DNA from: an uncultured beta proteobacterium
Lineage (GTDB): Bacteria; Pseudomonadota; Gammaproteobacteria; Burkholderiales; SG8-41
Assembly (NCBI GenBank): GCA_903893565.1
Contig: CAITMU010000069.1
Span: forward strand, 41,211 to 105,210
DNA: 64,000 bases
Direction: 5' to 3'
Shown here piece after piece: positions 1 through 11,084 of the stretch (the first letter of the stretch is position 1; each line of letters opens with the position of its first letter). The translations under genes were made by a program, and so were the position numbers. The notes beneath the pieces are model-generated. The model saw nothing but the letters and a program-made list of their open reading frames with translations, was not told the DNA's origin and did no database searches.

Positions 1-1
1 C

Positions 2-661
2 GCCAACGTCACCCAAGTGTTAATCGTTGTCGCACCGATTCCTAGTTTTTATGATGATCTTATTAGTCGTTGTCTTGCGGCCTGCGAGCACGCCAATATC
101 CGGGCGCGAATACTGCTCAATAAAACGGATCTCGCCGAGGCCTCTCTCGCCTCAGCAGCACTCGACATCTACCGGCAACTCGGTTACAGCGTGCTCTCAC
201 TCAGTGCCAAACAAAGCATTGCTGCCTTACAAGAGGCACTGCAAAATGAGGTCAGTGTTTTGGTAGGGCAGTCCGGAATGGGTAAATCCACCATTGTGAA
301 TCAACTCGCTCCCGAAGCCCGCTTACGCGTTGCCGAAACCTCCCTCGCACTCGATTCAGGTCGACATACGACCACCGGGGCAAGGTTATTGCATATTAAT
401 GAGGCCACCGATCTTATCGATTCACCCGGTTTACAGTCCTTCGGTCTACATCACCTAGACCAACAAGAAACGGCGCACGCTTTTGTTGAATTTAGACCGT
501 GGTTAGGTCAGTGCCGTTTTCGTGATTGCACTCACCGAACAGAGCCCGGGTGCGCGATTCAAGCCGCCTGCCTCGAACAAAAAATCAGTACGGTAAGAAT
601 TCAATCCTATCGCACCCTCATCGAAGAGCTTTTGCGCGCTAAAGCGCACCGCTTTGACTAA
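2..661 (+). CDS. rsgA: Ribosome small subunit-dependent GTPase A, 5'-truncated by window edge
   Basis: Frame open to the window edge; NKTDL, GQSGMGKST P-loop, DSPG, and C-terminal Cys/His Zn motif (CRFRDCTHRTEPGC). Confidence 0.93.
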   Translation, partial: ANVTQVLIVVAPIPSFYDDLISRCLAACEHANIRARILLNKTDLAEASLASAALDIYRQLGYSVLSLSAKQSIAALQEALQNEVSVLVGQSGMGKSTIVNQLAPEARLRVAETSLALDSGRHTTTGARLLHINEATDLIDSPGLQSFGLHHLDQQETAHAFVEFRPWLGQCRFRDCTHRTEPGCAIQAACLEQKISTVRIQSYRTLIEELLRAKAHRFD

Positions 662-719
662 AGCGCCACGTCGCTTACGCTTTTTTCGACTCAGCAAGGC
701 CCACCACTAACAACTAGCC

Positions 720-1667
720 CTAGCCTAATGAGTGGGCAAGACTCACCACTCCAATCAAAAACATCCAAGTCACCAAGGCCCGCCAAATCAATCCTAATGC
801 GCTGGGCAAGCAATCGGGCGTTAATTCTTCACCAAAGCCCAATTCAGGGCGATATCGTATACGACCAAACTCATGGATAGCTCCCCCTAATTTCATGCCC
901 AATGCCCCTGCCCCACTGGCCAAAACGATCCCCTCTTCAGGCTGACTCCACTGGGACGCCTGCGTTTTCCAACATTCGGCTGCATCCTGAAAATTGCCTA
1001 CCACCGCAAAGCTCATCGCCGTTAGCCGCAGTGGCAGCCAATCCACCCAGAGCTGCGCTCGACGGGTAAATTGCACGAAGGCCTCAGAAGGTAAGGGGCC
1101 CGTCGGATAGGTCTCTGTGACCAGCGGCTCTGAGCCCCAATGTTCCAGCAAGGCAGAACTCGCACGATAAAAAATGGCACCTGCAGGACCGAGCAAGGCA
1201 TACCACGCCAAGGGTGCAAATACATGTCGATACGATTGGAGAAGGCTTTTTTCAATACTCAATCCAATCATCTCGCTACGAGTCAATTCACTTGAGTCTT
1301 GCCCTCGCCATTGCGTCATTCGAAGCCTTGCCCCGTTAAGATCATCGGCATCGAGCAATTGATGAATCTCATTATAACAATCCATAAATTGACGAAATCC
1401 AACAATGACATACATCAGGGCCACGCCAAAAAATAAAGACAACAACGGGTTCATCCAGTGCAACATCCGGTCTATTAGAAACACCGTCATGCAGACTGGC
1501 AATACCCCCAACGCCCAGGCCACAACACCCTGAGTATGCTGCCCTGCATCGAACTTCGCTCGAAGTGAATGAGCAAAGGATTCATAGGTCTTAAAAAAAA
1601 TATTGGCAGGGCGTAAGGGTCTGACTTGCTCCAAGAGCAATGCGGCCAGTAAAACTAAAAATTTCAT
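720..1667 (-). CDS. CobD/CbiB-family integral membrane protein
   Basis: Hydrophobic 315 aa ORF; FAPLAWYALLGPAGAIFYR motif typical of the CobD/CbiB family. Confidence 0.75.
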   Translation of the reverse strand: MKFLVLLAALLLEQVRPLRPANIFFKTYESFAHSLRAKFDAGQHTQGVVAWALGVLPVCMTVFLIDRMLHWMNPLLSLFFGVALMYVIVGFRQFMDCYNEIHQLLDADDLNGARLRMTQWRGQDSSELTRSEMIGLSIEKSLLQSYRHVFAPLAWYALLGPAGAIFYRASSALLEHWGSEPLVTETYPTGPLPSEAFVQFTRRAQLWVDWLPLRLTAMSFAVVGNFQDAAECWKTQASQWSQPEEGIVLASGAGALGMKLGGAIHEFGRIRYRPELGFGEELTPDCLPSALGLIWRALVTWMFLIGVVSLAHSLG

Positions 1668-2003
1668 GGCGCCCCCATCTCATATCGTCTTTTTAGGTAG
1701 TGAATACTTTGAGTCATACGTTTTTTGCTTCTTTCAATAAACAACCACAAACCCTACACAAATAGTTTTTGTATCATACAGAGAATTCTTCCTCATCCGC
1801 AAATGCTAATCGGTTTTTCTTAGGCTTTATCCCGCCCAACCGACTAAAGCACAAAAAAACTCTTTTCCCCTACCTGACTTATACCCCCCCACCGCCGTAG
1901 GCGGCACTCGCCCCTTCAACGGCATAACCCGCTAACGAACAGGCTTAGGTTAAAATAATGCCAGACAAACTAGCCCACGCCCTCTTTAACCCATTCCAAT
2001 CCT

Positions 2004-2633
2004 ATGGTTGTTTCCGACTATCCTCCCTTTTATTGGGATCCTGACGACATTAGCGAGCGCTTACGCTGGCCTGCGCCAGCGGGCAATCCCTTGGATCTAC
2101 ACATGGGGGAGATACCCGAAGGCATGGTCATCAAAGAGGCCGCCGTATTAGTGCCGTTAGTCAAGCGCCAACAAGAGATCCATTTATTATTTACTCAGCG
2201 CACGACTCATCTAAACGCTCACGCTGGTCAAATTAGTTTTCCGGGCGGGCGGGTAGAACCCGCCGATCAGGATCGCGGCGTAACTGCGTTACGTGAAACC
2301 GAAGAAGAAATCGGTTTGCCCCGACATAAAGTCCGAGTCTTAGGTCACTTACCCGAGTATTCCATCCCCTCCGGTTTTCGCATTACCCCCGTGATCGGAT
2401 GGATTGATAGCCCATTTACCACGAAGGCTGATCCGTACGAAGTAGCCGATATTTTTGAAGCCCCTTTAAGTCATTTTTTAGATGAATCACGATACCTTCG
2501 ACACGAATACCACTTCAACGGCCGCCATCGCCATTATGTGGCCATTTCTTATTCAGGCCGCTACTTTTGGGGGGCGACCGCAGGGATGTTACTGAGTCTG
2601 GCGCGTTGCCTAGCGCTACGTAATGCGTCATGA
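2004..2633 (+). CDS. NUDIX hydrolase, CoA pyrophosphatase-like
   Basis: Nudix box GRVEPADQDRGVTALRETEEEIGL. Confidence 0.88.
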   Translation: MVVSDYPPFYWDPDDISERLRWPAPAGNPLDLHMGEIPEGMVIKEAAVLVPLVKRQQEIHLLFTQRTTHLNAHAGQISFPGGRVEPADQDRGVTALRETEEEIGLPRHKVRVLGHLPEYSIPSGFRITPVIGWIDSPFTTKADPYEVADIFEAPLSHFLDESRYLRHEYHFNGRHRHYVAISYSGRYFWGATAGMLLSLARCLALRNAS

Positions 2634-3118
2634 ACTCACCGCACATCCCCTCTACCCCAGCGGTGCTCATGTTAAAGGCGGCCCTCATTCCCTTTTCTAC
2701 CCATTTTTATACCTACGAAGAAAAAGGCGGCACCGCCACTTCTTCTCGAGCCCTCGGGGTCAATGAGCATGAAGTCATCAAAACCCTTATTATGGCCGAC
2801 GAAAAAGCCTCACCCCTGATCGTATTAATGCATGGTGATCTTCAAGTGTCGACTAAGAATTTGGCACGCCATTTAGGCGTTAAACACATCGAGCCCTGCT
2901 CGGCCCTCGTGGCACAACGTCATAGCGGCTATCTTGTCGGAGGCACCTCCCCCTTTGGAACCCGAAAAAAAATGCCCGTCTACGTGCAAAACTCGATTTG
3001 GGATTTACCCCACATTTATATCAATGGCGGGCGTCGGGGGTTTTTAGTGCGCATTACACCAGATAGCCTTACCCAGCTCTTGCCAGTCACGCCAGTCAAT
3101 GTAGCCATTACCACATAA
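2630..3118 (+). CDS. ybaK: YbaK/EbsC-family Cys-tRNA(Pro) deacylase
   Basis: GGTSPFGTRKKMPVY and INGGRRGFLV motifs; overlaps upstream ORF. Confidence 0.88.
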   Translation: MNSPHIPSTPAVLMLKAALIPFSTHFYTYEEKGGTATSSRALGVNEHEVIKTLIMADEKASPLIVLMHGDLQVSTKNLARHLGVKHIEPCSALVAQRHSGYLVGGTSPFGTRKKMPVYVQNSIWDLPHIYINGGRRGFLVRITPDSLTQLLPVTPVNVAITT

Positions 3119-3236
3119 AATGTAGAGGTTACACGGCCATTGTCTTAGAACCGATAATCCACCCAGTCAAATAACCTATTGGCTCGCTAGGGCATGATAG
3201 GTCGCTCTTAACTTCAGCTCTCATAAAGTCAACCAC

Positions 3237-3665
3237 ATGATCACAATCACCACTTCGCCCCTCGACATCGAAACTCAATTGAAACGCGTCTTTGAATGTC
3301 AGATTCCCCTGCGCTTTGCTGACATGGATGCCGATCAGCACGTCAATAACGCCGAATACTACCGTTATATGGAAGAGGCCCGAATGCGCTGGTTTGACCA
3401 ATTAGGGCTCGCGTTAATTCCCCCTCTACCAATTCCCGTTTTAGCCGCCAACGCTTGTCAATTCATAAAGCCTATGCATTTTCCAGGCACGGTCACGGTC
3501 GAAATTTACTTAGGGGCCATGAGTAAAAGCAGTCTTCGCACACACTGCTTACTGCGTAATGGCCCCACCATAGTCGCCGAGGGCTATGCGGTATCGGTCT
3601 GGATGGATCCCGCAACACAAAAAAGCATTCCCTTACCAGCCCCCATACGCGCACTGAGCCCCTAG
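3237..3665 (+). CDS. Acyl-CoA thioesterase (4HBT hotdog family)
   Basis: LRFADMDADQHVNNAEYYRYMEEAR motif. Confidence 0.85.
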   Translation: MITITTSPLDIETQLKRVFECQIPLRFADMDADQHVNNAEYYRYMEEARMRWFDQLGLALIPPLPIPVLAANACQFIKPMHFPGTVTVEIYLGAMSKSSLRTHCLLRNGPTIVAEGYAVSVWMDPATQKSIPLPAPIRALSP

Positions 3666-3672
3666 AGCTAAC

Positions 3673-3696
3673 TTGGGGGCATGCACCTGCCCCCAA
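3673..3696. terminator. Perfect 9-bp inverted repeat between convergent genes, candidate bidirectional terminator
   Basis: TTGGGGGCA-TGCACC-TGCCCCCAA between thioesterase end (3665) and fumC end (3733); no clear U-tract. Confidence 0.5.
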
Positions 3697-3732
3697 CCCT
3701 GCGTGACTCGCTCAATCAATCGAAGCTAAGGC

Positions 3733-5154
3733 TTATTTTTTACTTTTGGCTGCTTTTTTAAGCTTAATACCCACCATTTGTTCAGGCCTTACCCATGCAT
3801 CAAATTGCGCCTCCGTCACATCCCCCATGGCGATGGCAGAAGCTTTCAATGTCAGGCCCTTATGGTGAGCGTTCTTCGCAATGGCCGCCGCTTTTGCATA
3901 TCCGATATAAGGATTTAAGGCCGTCACCAACATCAGCGACTCACGCATCAATTTATCAATACGAGCCAAATCCGGTTCTATCCCAATCGCACAATGTTCG
4001 TTAAAGTTCTCGCACGCATGCGAGAGCAAACTCAAACTATGCAAAAAGTTTCGTATGACCATGGGGCGAAACACATTAAGCTCAAAGTTACCCATTGATC
4101 CACCCACATTGATGGCGGTATCGTTACCAAACACCTGACAACACACCATTGTCATCGACTCAGACTGTGTCGGGTTCACCTTTCCCGGCATAATCGAGCT
4201 CCCCGGTTCGTTCTCCGGTATGATGATTTCGGCGATACCACAACGCGGGCCACAAGACAGCCAACGAATATCATTGGCAATCTTCATCAGCGAGGCCGCT
4301 AAGGTCTTTAATGCACCATGGGCATTGACCACCGCATCACACGAGCCCAAGGCTTCAAATTTATTAGGGGCCGTAACAAAGGGCATATGGGTGAGTTTTT
4401 TTAATTGGGCGGCAACCGCTTTGGCAAACTTAGGATGGGCATTTAAGCCCGTACCCACGGCCGTACCCCCAAGGGCAAGCTCACACAAATGTGGCAACGC
4501 TTCCCGTACATGCTTCAGTCCGTGGTCGAGTTGAGCCACATAACCAGAAAACTCCTGTCCCAGCGTCAATGGTGTAGCATCCTGCAAATGGGTGCGTCCA
4601 ATTTTGACAATTCCCATGAAGGCTTTGGATTTTTTATTGAGCGTATCACGCAGTTTTTTTACCGCAGGAACCAGTTGCGTTTCGATACCCATCACAGCGG
4701 CCACATGCATAGCCGTAGGAAAGGTATCGTTTGAGGATTGTCCCTTATTGACATCGTCATTTTCATGCACTAAGCGTGCCATCCCCCTTTTCCCACCGAG
4801 CAACTCAGAGGCCCGATTCGCGAGCACCTCGTTGACGTTCATGTTCGTTTGAGTGCCTGATCCGGTTTGCCATACCACCAATGGAAAATGATCATCCAAT
4901 TTACCGCTGAGCGCCTCATCGGCTGCCTTAATAATGGCGTTAGCTTTTTTAACGTCCAAAATGCCCAACTGCATATTCGTCTGCGCGGCAGCTTTTTTGA
5001 CCATCACCTGCGCCATCAGCACGGCATGGGGCATGGTTTCGCCAGGAAAATGGAAGTGGTGCAAACTTCTTTGTGTTTGTGCACCCCACAATTTTTCGTC
5101 AGCCACCTCAATGTCACCCATCGTATCGTGTTCAATTCGAGTATTTTTTTTCAT
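3733..5154 (-). CDS. fumC: Class II fumarate hydratase
   Basis: [13 protein letters not shown] signature; [13 protein letters not shown]. Confidence 0.97.
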   Translation of the reverse strand: MKKNTRIEHDTMGDIEVADEKLWGAQTQRSLHHFHFPGETMPHAVLMAQVMVKKAAAQTNMQLGILDVKKANAIIKAADEALSGKLDDHFPLVVWQTGSGTQTNMNVNEVLANRASELLGGKRGMARLVHENDDVNKGQSSNDTFPTAMHVAAVMGIETQLVPAVKKLRDTLNKKSKAFMGIVKIGRTHLQDATPLTLGQEFSGYVAQLDHGLKHVREALPHLCELALGGTAVGTGLNAHPKFAKAVAAQLKKLTHMPFVTAPNKFEALGSCDAVVNAHGALKTLAASLMKIANDIRWLSCGPRCGIAEIIIPENEPGSSIMPGKVNPTQSESMTMVCCQVFGNDTAINVGGSMGNFELNVFRPMVIRNFLHSLSLLSHACENFNEHCAIGIEPDLARIDKLMRESLMLVTALNPYIGYAKAAAIAKNAHHKGLTLKASAIAMGDVTEAQFDAWVRPEQMVGIKLKKAAKSKK

Positions 5155-5248
5155 CGTCCGTATCAGTCAAGTAAGTATTAGAAATAAAAAATGCCTACGG
5201 GTCCTGCTCTGCCTGGTCTGCCTAGTCTTTATGCATCTAGTAAAAAAA

Positions 5249-7543
5249 TTACAACAACTTTATCTGCTCGCCTCGCTGCGCTCCGGCATCCACCGTAACC
5301 AGTGCTGTCATATTCACAATCCGTCGTACTGTGGCCGAAGGGGTAATAATATGAACGGGTTTGGCCGTCCCCAGCAATATCGGACCTATCGTGATGCTAT
5401 CGCCAGCAGCCGCTTTTAAAAGGTTAAAGGAAATATTCGCCGCATCCAAATTCGGCATCATCAACAAATTAGCCATCCCCTTTAATCGATTATCAGGCAA
5501 CGCTCGAAGACGAATTTCCTCCGATAAAGCCATGTCGCCTTGCATCTCTCCCTCAATTTCAAGATCGGGATCGCTTCGCTCAACGAGCGCCAAGGCCGCA
5601 CGCATTTTTTTCGCCGTCACCGTGTCTGCCCCCCCAAAACTAGAATGCGATAAGAGGGCCACTTTAGGAGTAATCCCAAATCGGCGGATTTCTTCCGCAG
5701 CCAATATAGTCGACTCGGCAATCTGCTCCGCGGTCGGATCAAAAGTGACGTAGGTATCGCAAATATAAACGGTGCCTTTAGGTAAGAGCAACGCATTCAT
5801 GGCGGCAAAATGATTAACCCCTGCGCGTTTTCCAATCACCTGATCGATATACTGCAGATGATGGCCATATTGACCCAGTAAGCCACAAAGCATCGCATCT
5901 GCCCCCCCCATCTGCACCAACATGGCACCGATCAGGGTCGGGGCGCGACGCATATCGAGTTTGGCCAATTCCATGGAGACCCCTTTGCGCTGGGTCAATC
6001 GGTAGTATTCCCCCCAGTAATCGCGATATCGGGTATCGCTGCCTGGATCAATTAAATCAAAATTTTTATCACGCTGCATGCGAAGACCCAGCTTCTGAAT
6101 GCGCGACTCAATCACTTCGGGACGGCCGATTAGCATCGGCCGGGCAATGCCCTCATCAATCACCAGTTGCGCAGCACGCAAGAATCGTTCTTCCTCGCCC
6201 TCTGCATAAACAACCTTTTTAGGGGCTTTTTTGGCAGCGGCAAAGACCGGGCGCATAATTTGTCCGGATTGATAAACAAACCGATTTAAGCGTTCTCGAT
6301 AGGCATCAAAATCCGTAATGGGACGCGTTGCTACACCGCTATCCATCGCCGCTTGAGCCACAGCGGGGGCCACTTGGGCGATCAAACGAGGATCAAAGGG
6401 CTTAGGAATAAAATAATCAGGACCAAAAGGCTGTTGCGGTTCACCGTAAGCGGCGGTGACCACATCAGACTGTTCGGCTTGCGCCAACTCAGCAATTGCC
6501 TTCACGGCCGCTAGCTCCATTTGCGTGGTTATCGTGGTCGCACCCGCATCGAGCGCCCCGCGAAACACAAAAGGAAAACACAATACGTTGTTGACCTGAT
6601 TGGGGTAATCGGAGCGTCCTGTCGCAATCACCGCATCGGGGCGCACTTCGCGCACTAAAGAAGGCAATATTTCGGGTTCCGGGTTGGCTAACGCCAAAAT
6701 GAGCGGCCGAGGGGCCATTTGACGCACCATGTCTTGCTTTAATACCCCACCGGCTGACAAGCCGAGAAACATGTCAGCCCCTTTAATCACCTCGGCCAGA
6801 GTGCGCGCCGACGTTTCGATGGCATAGACCGTTTTATCCGGATCCATGTCAACCGTGCGTCCTTTGTAAACGACGCCGTGAATATCCGTGACCGTAATGT
6901 TTTCTCGACGCATACCTAACTTCACGAGTAATCCCAAACAAGCCAATGCAGCTGCCCCCGCTCCGGAGACCACCACTTTGACCGATTCAATATTCTTTTC
7001 CACCACCTTGAGTCCGTTATAAACAGCCGCCCCTACAGTAATGGCCGTTCCATGTTGATCATCATGGAAGACGGGGATTTTCATACGGGCACGAAGTTCA
7101 CGCTCCACAATAAAGCACTCTGGAGCTTTAATATCTTCTAAATTAATGCCACCAAATGTCGGCTCTAAAGCACTGATGATCTCCACCAACTTATAGGGAT
7201 CTTTTTCATTAATTTCCAAATCAAACACATCAATGCCAGAAAACTTCTTGAATAAAACAGCCTTACCTTCCATCACCGGTTTAGCGGCTAACGGTCCAAT
7301 AGCACCCAAACCCAACACAGCCGTACCATTGGTAATCACAGCGACCAAATTGCCCCTTGAGGTGAGATTGCGAGCCTCACTGGGGTCGGCGACAATAGCC
7401 TCACATGCTGCAGCCACCCCTGGGGTATAGGCCAACGCTAAGTCACGCTGGTTGATCAACCCCTTGGTTGGCAAAATTGATATTTTTCCCGGGGTCGGCA
7501 ATCGATGGTAATCGAGGGCCGCCTTACGCAGTGATTCATCCAT
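5249..7543 (-). CDS. maeB: NADP-dependent malic enzyme with C-terminal phosphotransacetylase-like domain
   Basis: 764 aa; malic enzyme N-terminus ([20 protein letters not shown]) plus PTA-like C-terminus. Confidence 0.95.
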   Translation of the reverse strand: MDESLRKAALDYHRLPTPGKISILPTKGLINQRDLALAYTPGVAAACEAIVADPSEARNLTSRGNLVAVITNGTAVLGLGAIGPLAAKPVMEGKAVLFKKFSGIDVFDLEINEKDPYKLVEIISALEPTFGGINLEDIKAPECFIVERELRARMKIPVFHDDQHGTAITVGAAVYNGLKVVEKNIESVKVVVSGAGAAALACLGLLVKLGMRRENITVTDIHGVVYKGRTVDMDPDKTVYAIETSARTLAEVIKGADMFLGLSAGGVLKQDMVRQMAPRPLILALANPEPEILPSLVREVRPDAVIATGRSDYPNQVNNVLCFPFVFRGALDAGATTITTQMELAAVKAIAELAQAEQSDVVTAAYGEPQQPFGPDYFIPKPFDPRLIAQVAPAVAQAAMDSGVATRPITDFDAYRERLNRFVYQSGQIMRPVFAAAKKAPKKVVYAEGEEERFLRAAQLVIDEGIARPMLIGRPEVIESRIQKLGLRMQRDKNFDLIDPGSDTRYRDYWGEYYRLTQRKGVSMELAKLDMRRAPTLIGAMLVQMGGADAMLCGLLGQYGHHLQYIDQVIGKRAGVNHFAAMNALLLPKGTVYICDTYVTFDPTAEQIAESTILAAEEIRRFGITPKVALLSHSSFGGADTVTAKKMRAALALVERSDPDLEIEGEMQGDMALSEEIRLRALPDNRLKGMANLLMMPNLDAANISFNLLKAAAGDSITIGPILLGTAKPVHIITPSATVRRIVNMTALVTVDAGAQRGEQIKLL

Positions 7544-7699
7544 AAATTATCCTTGCATCTTATAAGATTAGATTATAACGCAGCCCCTTTACAATCACTC
7601 AGCCTGACGGCAGGGGACGCCCTTAAAGTAGCCGATGGTATGAGCCCTTGAGCCGTATAAGGGGTTCTTGCGTTCAATAAAGGGTTTTTCTGTGTAATC

Positions 7700-8557
7700 C
7701 TATTTAATCGGTGGGCTTAACAACTCAGGTAGTATCGACGCATGAAAAAAGGGCTCTCCCATCTTTGCCACTCGATCGGGACCCAATCGGTCAATGACCG
7801 CTTGCGCTGTACCGGCAAGCTTCCAATCCTTATATTCATCCACGCTCACTAATCCCATCGACTGTGCTAGTAAATTCACATAATTAACCACCGTAAATGA
7901 TTCGCTCGCCTCCAAACCACACAGTAAGCGCTGGCAAGAGTGAAAAACGGTTGCCAAGGTGTCTGCGCCGGACCTACGCATGCTCTCACAGGTTTGCTGG
8001 TTCACCACTTTTAAGCTCGCCGGCACACGAGACAATTCTGAGCACATATGAGCGGGCGCTAAAGGACTGGTCGTCATCAATTCAAGGCCTGGGATCAAGC
8101 GCAACAATGCGATCACCATGGGATTGATATCCACCTCATGAAAACCCAGATGTTGATGAAGTAAAACTCTTTTAGTCACGGGATGAATGAGTTTTGTCGC
8201 TAACCAATCTCGCCGCTCATACAGTATTTCAATAAAATGGGATAAATCAAATTGGGGCTCTGTGTATTGACTGATAAAGGCATTCATATGTCGATAGCAC
8301 GAGGGACACCAAGAAACCACTTGTCCCGTGTTATGGGCATTGAATTTCTCCACATTACGTCGCCCCATGCCCTGAGCTGCAGTTAAGTTAGCATCTTTTT
8401 TTGTGCCACAACAATAACCCGCACCCCCGGCAGGGGTGACTTCCATCCCGACCGCTTCCAAAAGTGCGATGGCGTTATAAATAATGTCACCGTGTCGCAC
8501 CACATTACAACCATACCAAAAGGTGACTTTATCGCTAGGGGGGCTCAGCGCTGCCAT
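7700..8557 (-). CDS. HdrB-like CCG-domain heterodisulfide reductase-related protein
   Basis: WYGCN...GYCCG...WCPSC first CCG motif; overlaps the HdrC-like ORF. Confidence 0.82.
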   Translation of the reverse strand: MAALSPPSDKVTFWYGCNVVRHGDIIYNAIALLEAVGMEVTPAGGAGYCCGTKKDANLTAAQGMGRRNVEKFNAHNTGQVVSWCPSCYRHMNAFISQYTEPQFDLSHFIEILYERRDWLATKLIHPVTKRVLLHQHLGFHEVDINPMVIALLRLIPGLELMTTSPLAPAHMCSELSRVPASLKVVNQQTCESMRRSGADTLATVFHSCQRLLCGLEASESFTVVNYVNLLAQSMGLVSVDEYKDWKLAGTAQAVIDRLGPDRVAKMGEPFFHASILPELLSPPIK

Positions 8558-8985
8558 TTTTCAATTTCTTCCGTCGTTAATTGTGTTGCAGAAAAGGCGT
8601 TGATTTTACGAAAAAAATCTTTTTCATCGCGAGACTTCAGTGCGGGCTGTGCCCCCAACGAACCCAAGGCACTGATCTGTGCCGTACGCATCATTTTCAT
8701 AACATTAATATTTTCAGGACAAGCCTTAATGCACACCGAGGACTGGGTGCACACTTTCAACCAATCGAGGCTTGTGGCGTGATTTGGCACCCCTTTAAGC
8801 CAATCGAGTATGCCAGCCACCGCCTCTTGCGGTCGGGCTTCTTTTAGACCGGGCCCATACTCAGTCATGGGGCAAGCCTTAAAACACTCACCACACTGGG
8901 TGCACCGAGCCAAGGTGTCTTGAATAAAACTCTCTAGATGCTCTACCAAATGATCGGCAGAGGGCTTACCTTTAAAGGAGATCAT
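8545..8985 (-). CDS. HdrC-like 4Fe-4S protein
   Basis: CTQCGECFKACP and CTQSSVCIKACP cluster motifs; overlaps hdrB-like gene. Confidence 0.85.
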   Translation of the reverse strand: MISFKGKPSADHLVEHLESFIQDTLARCTQCGECFKACPMTEYGPGLKEARPQEAVAGILDWLKGVPNHATSLDWLKVCTQSSVCIKACPENINVMKMMRTAQISALGSLGAQPALKSRDEKDFFRKINAFSATQLTTEEIEKWQR

Positions 8986-9842
8986 TACCGGCCCGAGAGT
9001 TTAAGCGCCTTATCCAATACGGCATGACTGCGCAAGGGTCGGGGCATCAACCAACGAAACCCTTGCTCAATGACGGTGTCAACGTTTTCGGCCTCTACAT
9101 GCGGATGTCCGCAGACGACTTGATTGGCCTTACAGATCGCCAAAATTTCGGCAATCGCCGCAGCGACCGTAGGGTGATTATATTGACGAGGAAAACCTAA
9201 GCTTTGCGATAAATCCCCCTCCCCAATAATCACAGCGCCAATGCCAGGGACTTTTTGCAAAATGGCAGGTAGGTTTTTAAGGCCCTCAACATCTTCACAC
9301 ATGATGGCCACTAAAATCTCACCCTTAGGATTCAAGGGCCAAACGTCTGCACAATCGTAATAGTCTTGCTGAGACAGGCCCCAATAACGGGCGGCCGTTG
9401 CTGGGGCATCCCCACGATGGCCTTGGGGTTCAAATAAGGCGGCACTCTTAGGGCGGGCATAACGGCAGGAGGCCACTGCGTTGTAGGCCTCATCGACCGT
9501 ACTAATATGGGGCCAGACAATGCCATAGACGCCTTGATCGAGCACTTGCTTGGCAATCCACTGATTCATCTCCCCGCCGTTTGGGGGGATACGTACCATC
9601 GGCGTCACAGCGGGCGCCAAACTGGCCGAATCCACAATCTGTTGTCGATTCAACATGTATTGCAAACAATCGCGTAAATTTTTAATGTCGTAAGCACCAT
9701 GTTCCATCTCAAAGACCACGCCATCATATTTTTCAGTGGCAATGGTTTGTGCATTCAAGGGATCTGCCGGAGAAAAACTGACACAAGTATTTTGTCCTGC
9801 CTCGAGCGCTTTAATAATGCCATTGAGTCGTGGTCTTTTCAT
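8985..9842 (-). CDS. HpcH/HpaI aldolase/citrate lyase family protein
   Basis: YDGVVFEMEHGAYD, PMVRIP, GVYGIVWPHIST motifs. Confidence 0.85.
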   Translation of the reverse strand: MKRPRLNGIIKALEAGQNTCVSFSPADPLNAQTIATEKYDGVVFEMEHGAYDIKNLRDCLQYMLNRQQIVDSASLAPAVTPMVRIPPNGGEMNQWIAKQVLDQGVYGIVWPHISTVDEAYNAVASCRYARPKSAALFEPQGHRGDAPATAARYWGLSQQDYYDCADVWPLNPKGEILVAIMCEDVEGLKNLPAILQKVPGIGAVIIGEGDLSQSLGFPRQYNHPTVAAAIAEILAICKANQVVCGHPHVEAENVDTVIEQGFRWLMPRPLRSHAVLDKALKLSGR

Positions 9843-10095
9843 GAATTTTCCTTTGCATCAAGCGTAAATGTATGGTCTATCAGACTTTACGCCCATTTTG
9901 GCGCTTTGCCCAAAATAATGCCATTCTAGCCGATCCGTATTTTGTCTTGTCTGCCATCCGTAGGGTTTTTTAGGGGGGCGCTTGGCGGTCCGCACCCAGT
10001 CTCAATACCCTTGAGCTCTTCCACAACAAAACACGCCCTCCCAAGAAGGGTTCCGTTTGTGTTATTTTCTTCGTCTGTCCACAAAGGAAGAATGA

Positions 10096-11070
10096 ATGAC
10101 GCCGATCGATTACAGCACCCCCGTGCGCACAGAACTCTACCCTGCCATCGAACCTTATGCGAGGGGCCTCTTAGCGCTGGATGAACGACACCACATGTAT
10201 TGGGAAGTCAGCGGCAACCCCCACGGAAAAGCGGTTGTATTCTTACATGGCGGACCAGGCGCTGGGGCCTCGGCAAGTCACCGTCAATTCTTCGACCCTG
10301 AACATTACCGGATCGTCATCTTTGATCAGCGCGGATCGGGGAGATCTAAACCCCTTGGCGAATTACGTGATAACACCACTCCCCATCTGGTGGCTGATAT
10401 GGAAAGATTACGTGTACACCTACAGATCGACCAATGGCATGTTTTTGGCGGCTCTTGGGGCAGTACGTTAGCCATTTGCTATGCCCAAGCCCACCCTGAG
10501 CGCTGCACCGGCTTGATTTTACGGGGAATATTTTTATGTCGCCCCAGCGAAATTCAATGGTTTTTGTACGAACTTAAAAATATCTTTCCTGAGGCTTGGG
10601 AACACTTCGCCGGCTTTATCCCCGCGGAAGAAAGAGGCGATTTGCTGAAAGCTTATTACCAGCGGCTGATCGATCCTAACCCCGCCATCCACTTGCCCGC
10701 GGCACACACCTGGAGTCGCTATGAGGGGGCCTGTTCTACGTTACTACCTAGCCCACAAACAGTGGCCTACTTTGGAGACGACACGGTAGCCCTAGGACTT
10801 GCGCGAATAGAAGCGCATTACTTCACTCATGACATTTTCTTACCCCCCAATGCACTACTCGATAGAGTCGAACGATTGCACGCCATCCCGGGTGTTATCA
10901 TTCAGGGTCGTTATGATGCGGTGTGTCCAATCATAACGGCTCACGATCTTCATCGACGTTGGCCCCAAGTCAAAATGGTGATCGTTCCCGATGCAGGGCA
11001 CTCGGCTTGGGAGCCTGCCATTTGTCAGCAATTAGTTGCGGCTTGCGAACGCTTTAAATCGATCCAATAA
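10096..11070 (+). CDS. pip: Prolyl aminopeptidase (alpha/beta hydrolase)
   Basis: HGGPGAGAS, DQRGSGRS, GGSWGSTLA motifs. Confidence 0.94.
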   Translation: MTPIDYSTPVRTELYPAIEPYARGLLALDERHHMYWEVSGNPHGKAVVFLHGGPGAGASASHRQFFDPEHYRIVIFDQRGSGRSKPLGELRDNTTPHLVADMERLRVHLQIDQWHVFGGSWGSTLAICYAQAHPERCTGLILRGIFLCRPSEIQWFLYELKNIFPEAWEHFAGFIPAEERGDLLKAYYQRLIDPNPAIHLPAAHTWSRYEGACSTLLPSPQTVAYFGDDTVALGLARIEAHYFTHDIFLPPNALLDRVERLHAIPGVIIQGRYDAVCPIITAHDLHRRWPQVKMVIVPDAGHSAWEPAICQQLVAACERFKSIQ

Positions 11071-11084
11071 CATAGGAGACCAAG

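Noticed and set aside
1885-1905. CCGCC-GTA-GGCGG hairpin between CobD-like gene and the NUDIX gene
   Set aside because: Short stem with no U-tract in a divergent intergenic region; not convincing as terminator or operator.
27-5419. Numerous 60-160 aa ORFs antisense or out of frame with rsgA, CobD-like, ybaK, fumC and maeB (e.g. 27-266, 1022-1255, 3129-3401, 4220-4534, 4934-5419)
   Set aside because: They overlap well-supported genes almost entirely, have low-complexity or atypical composition, and match no motif; shadow ORFs.
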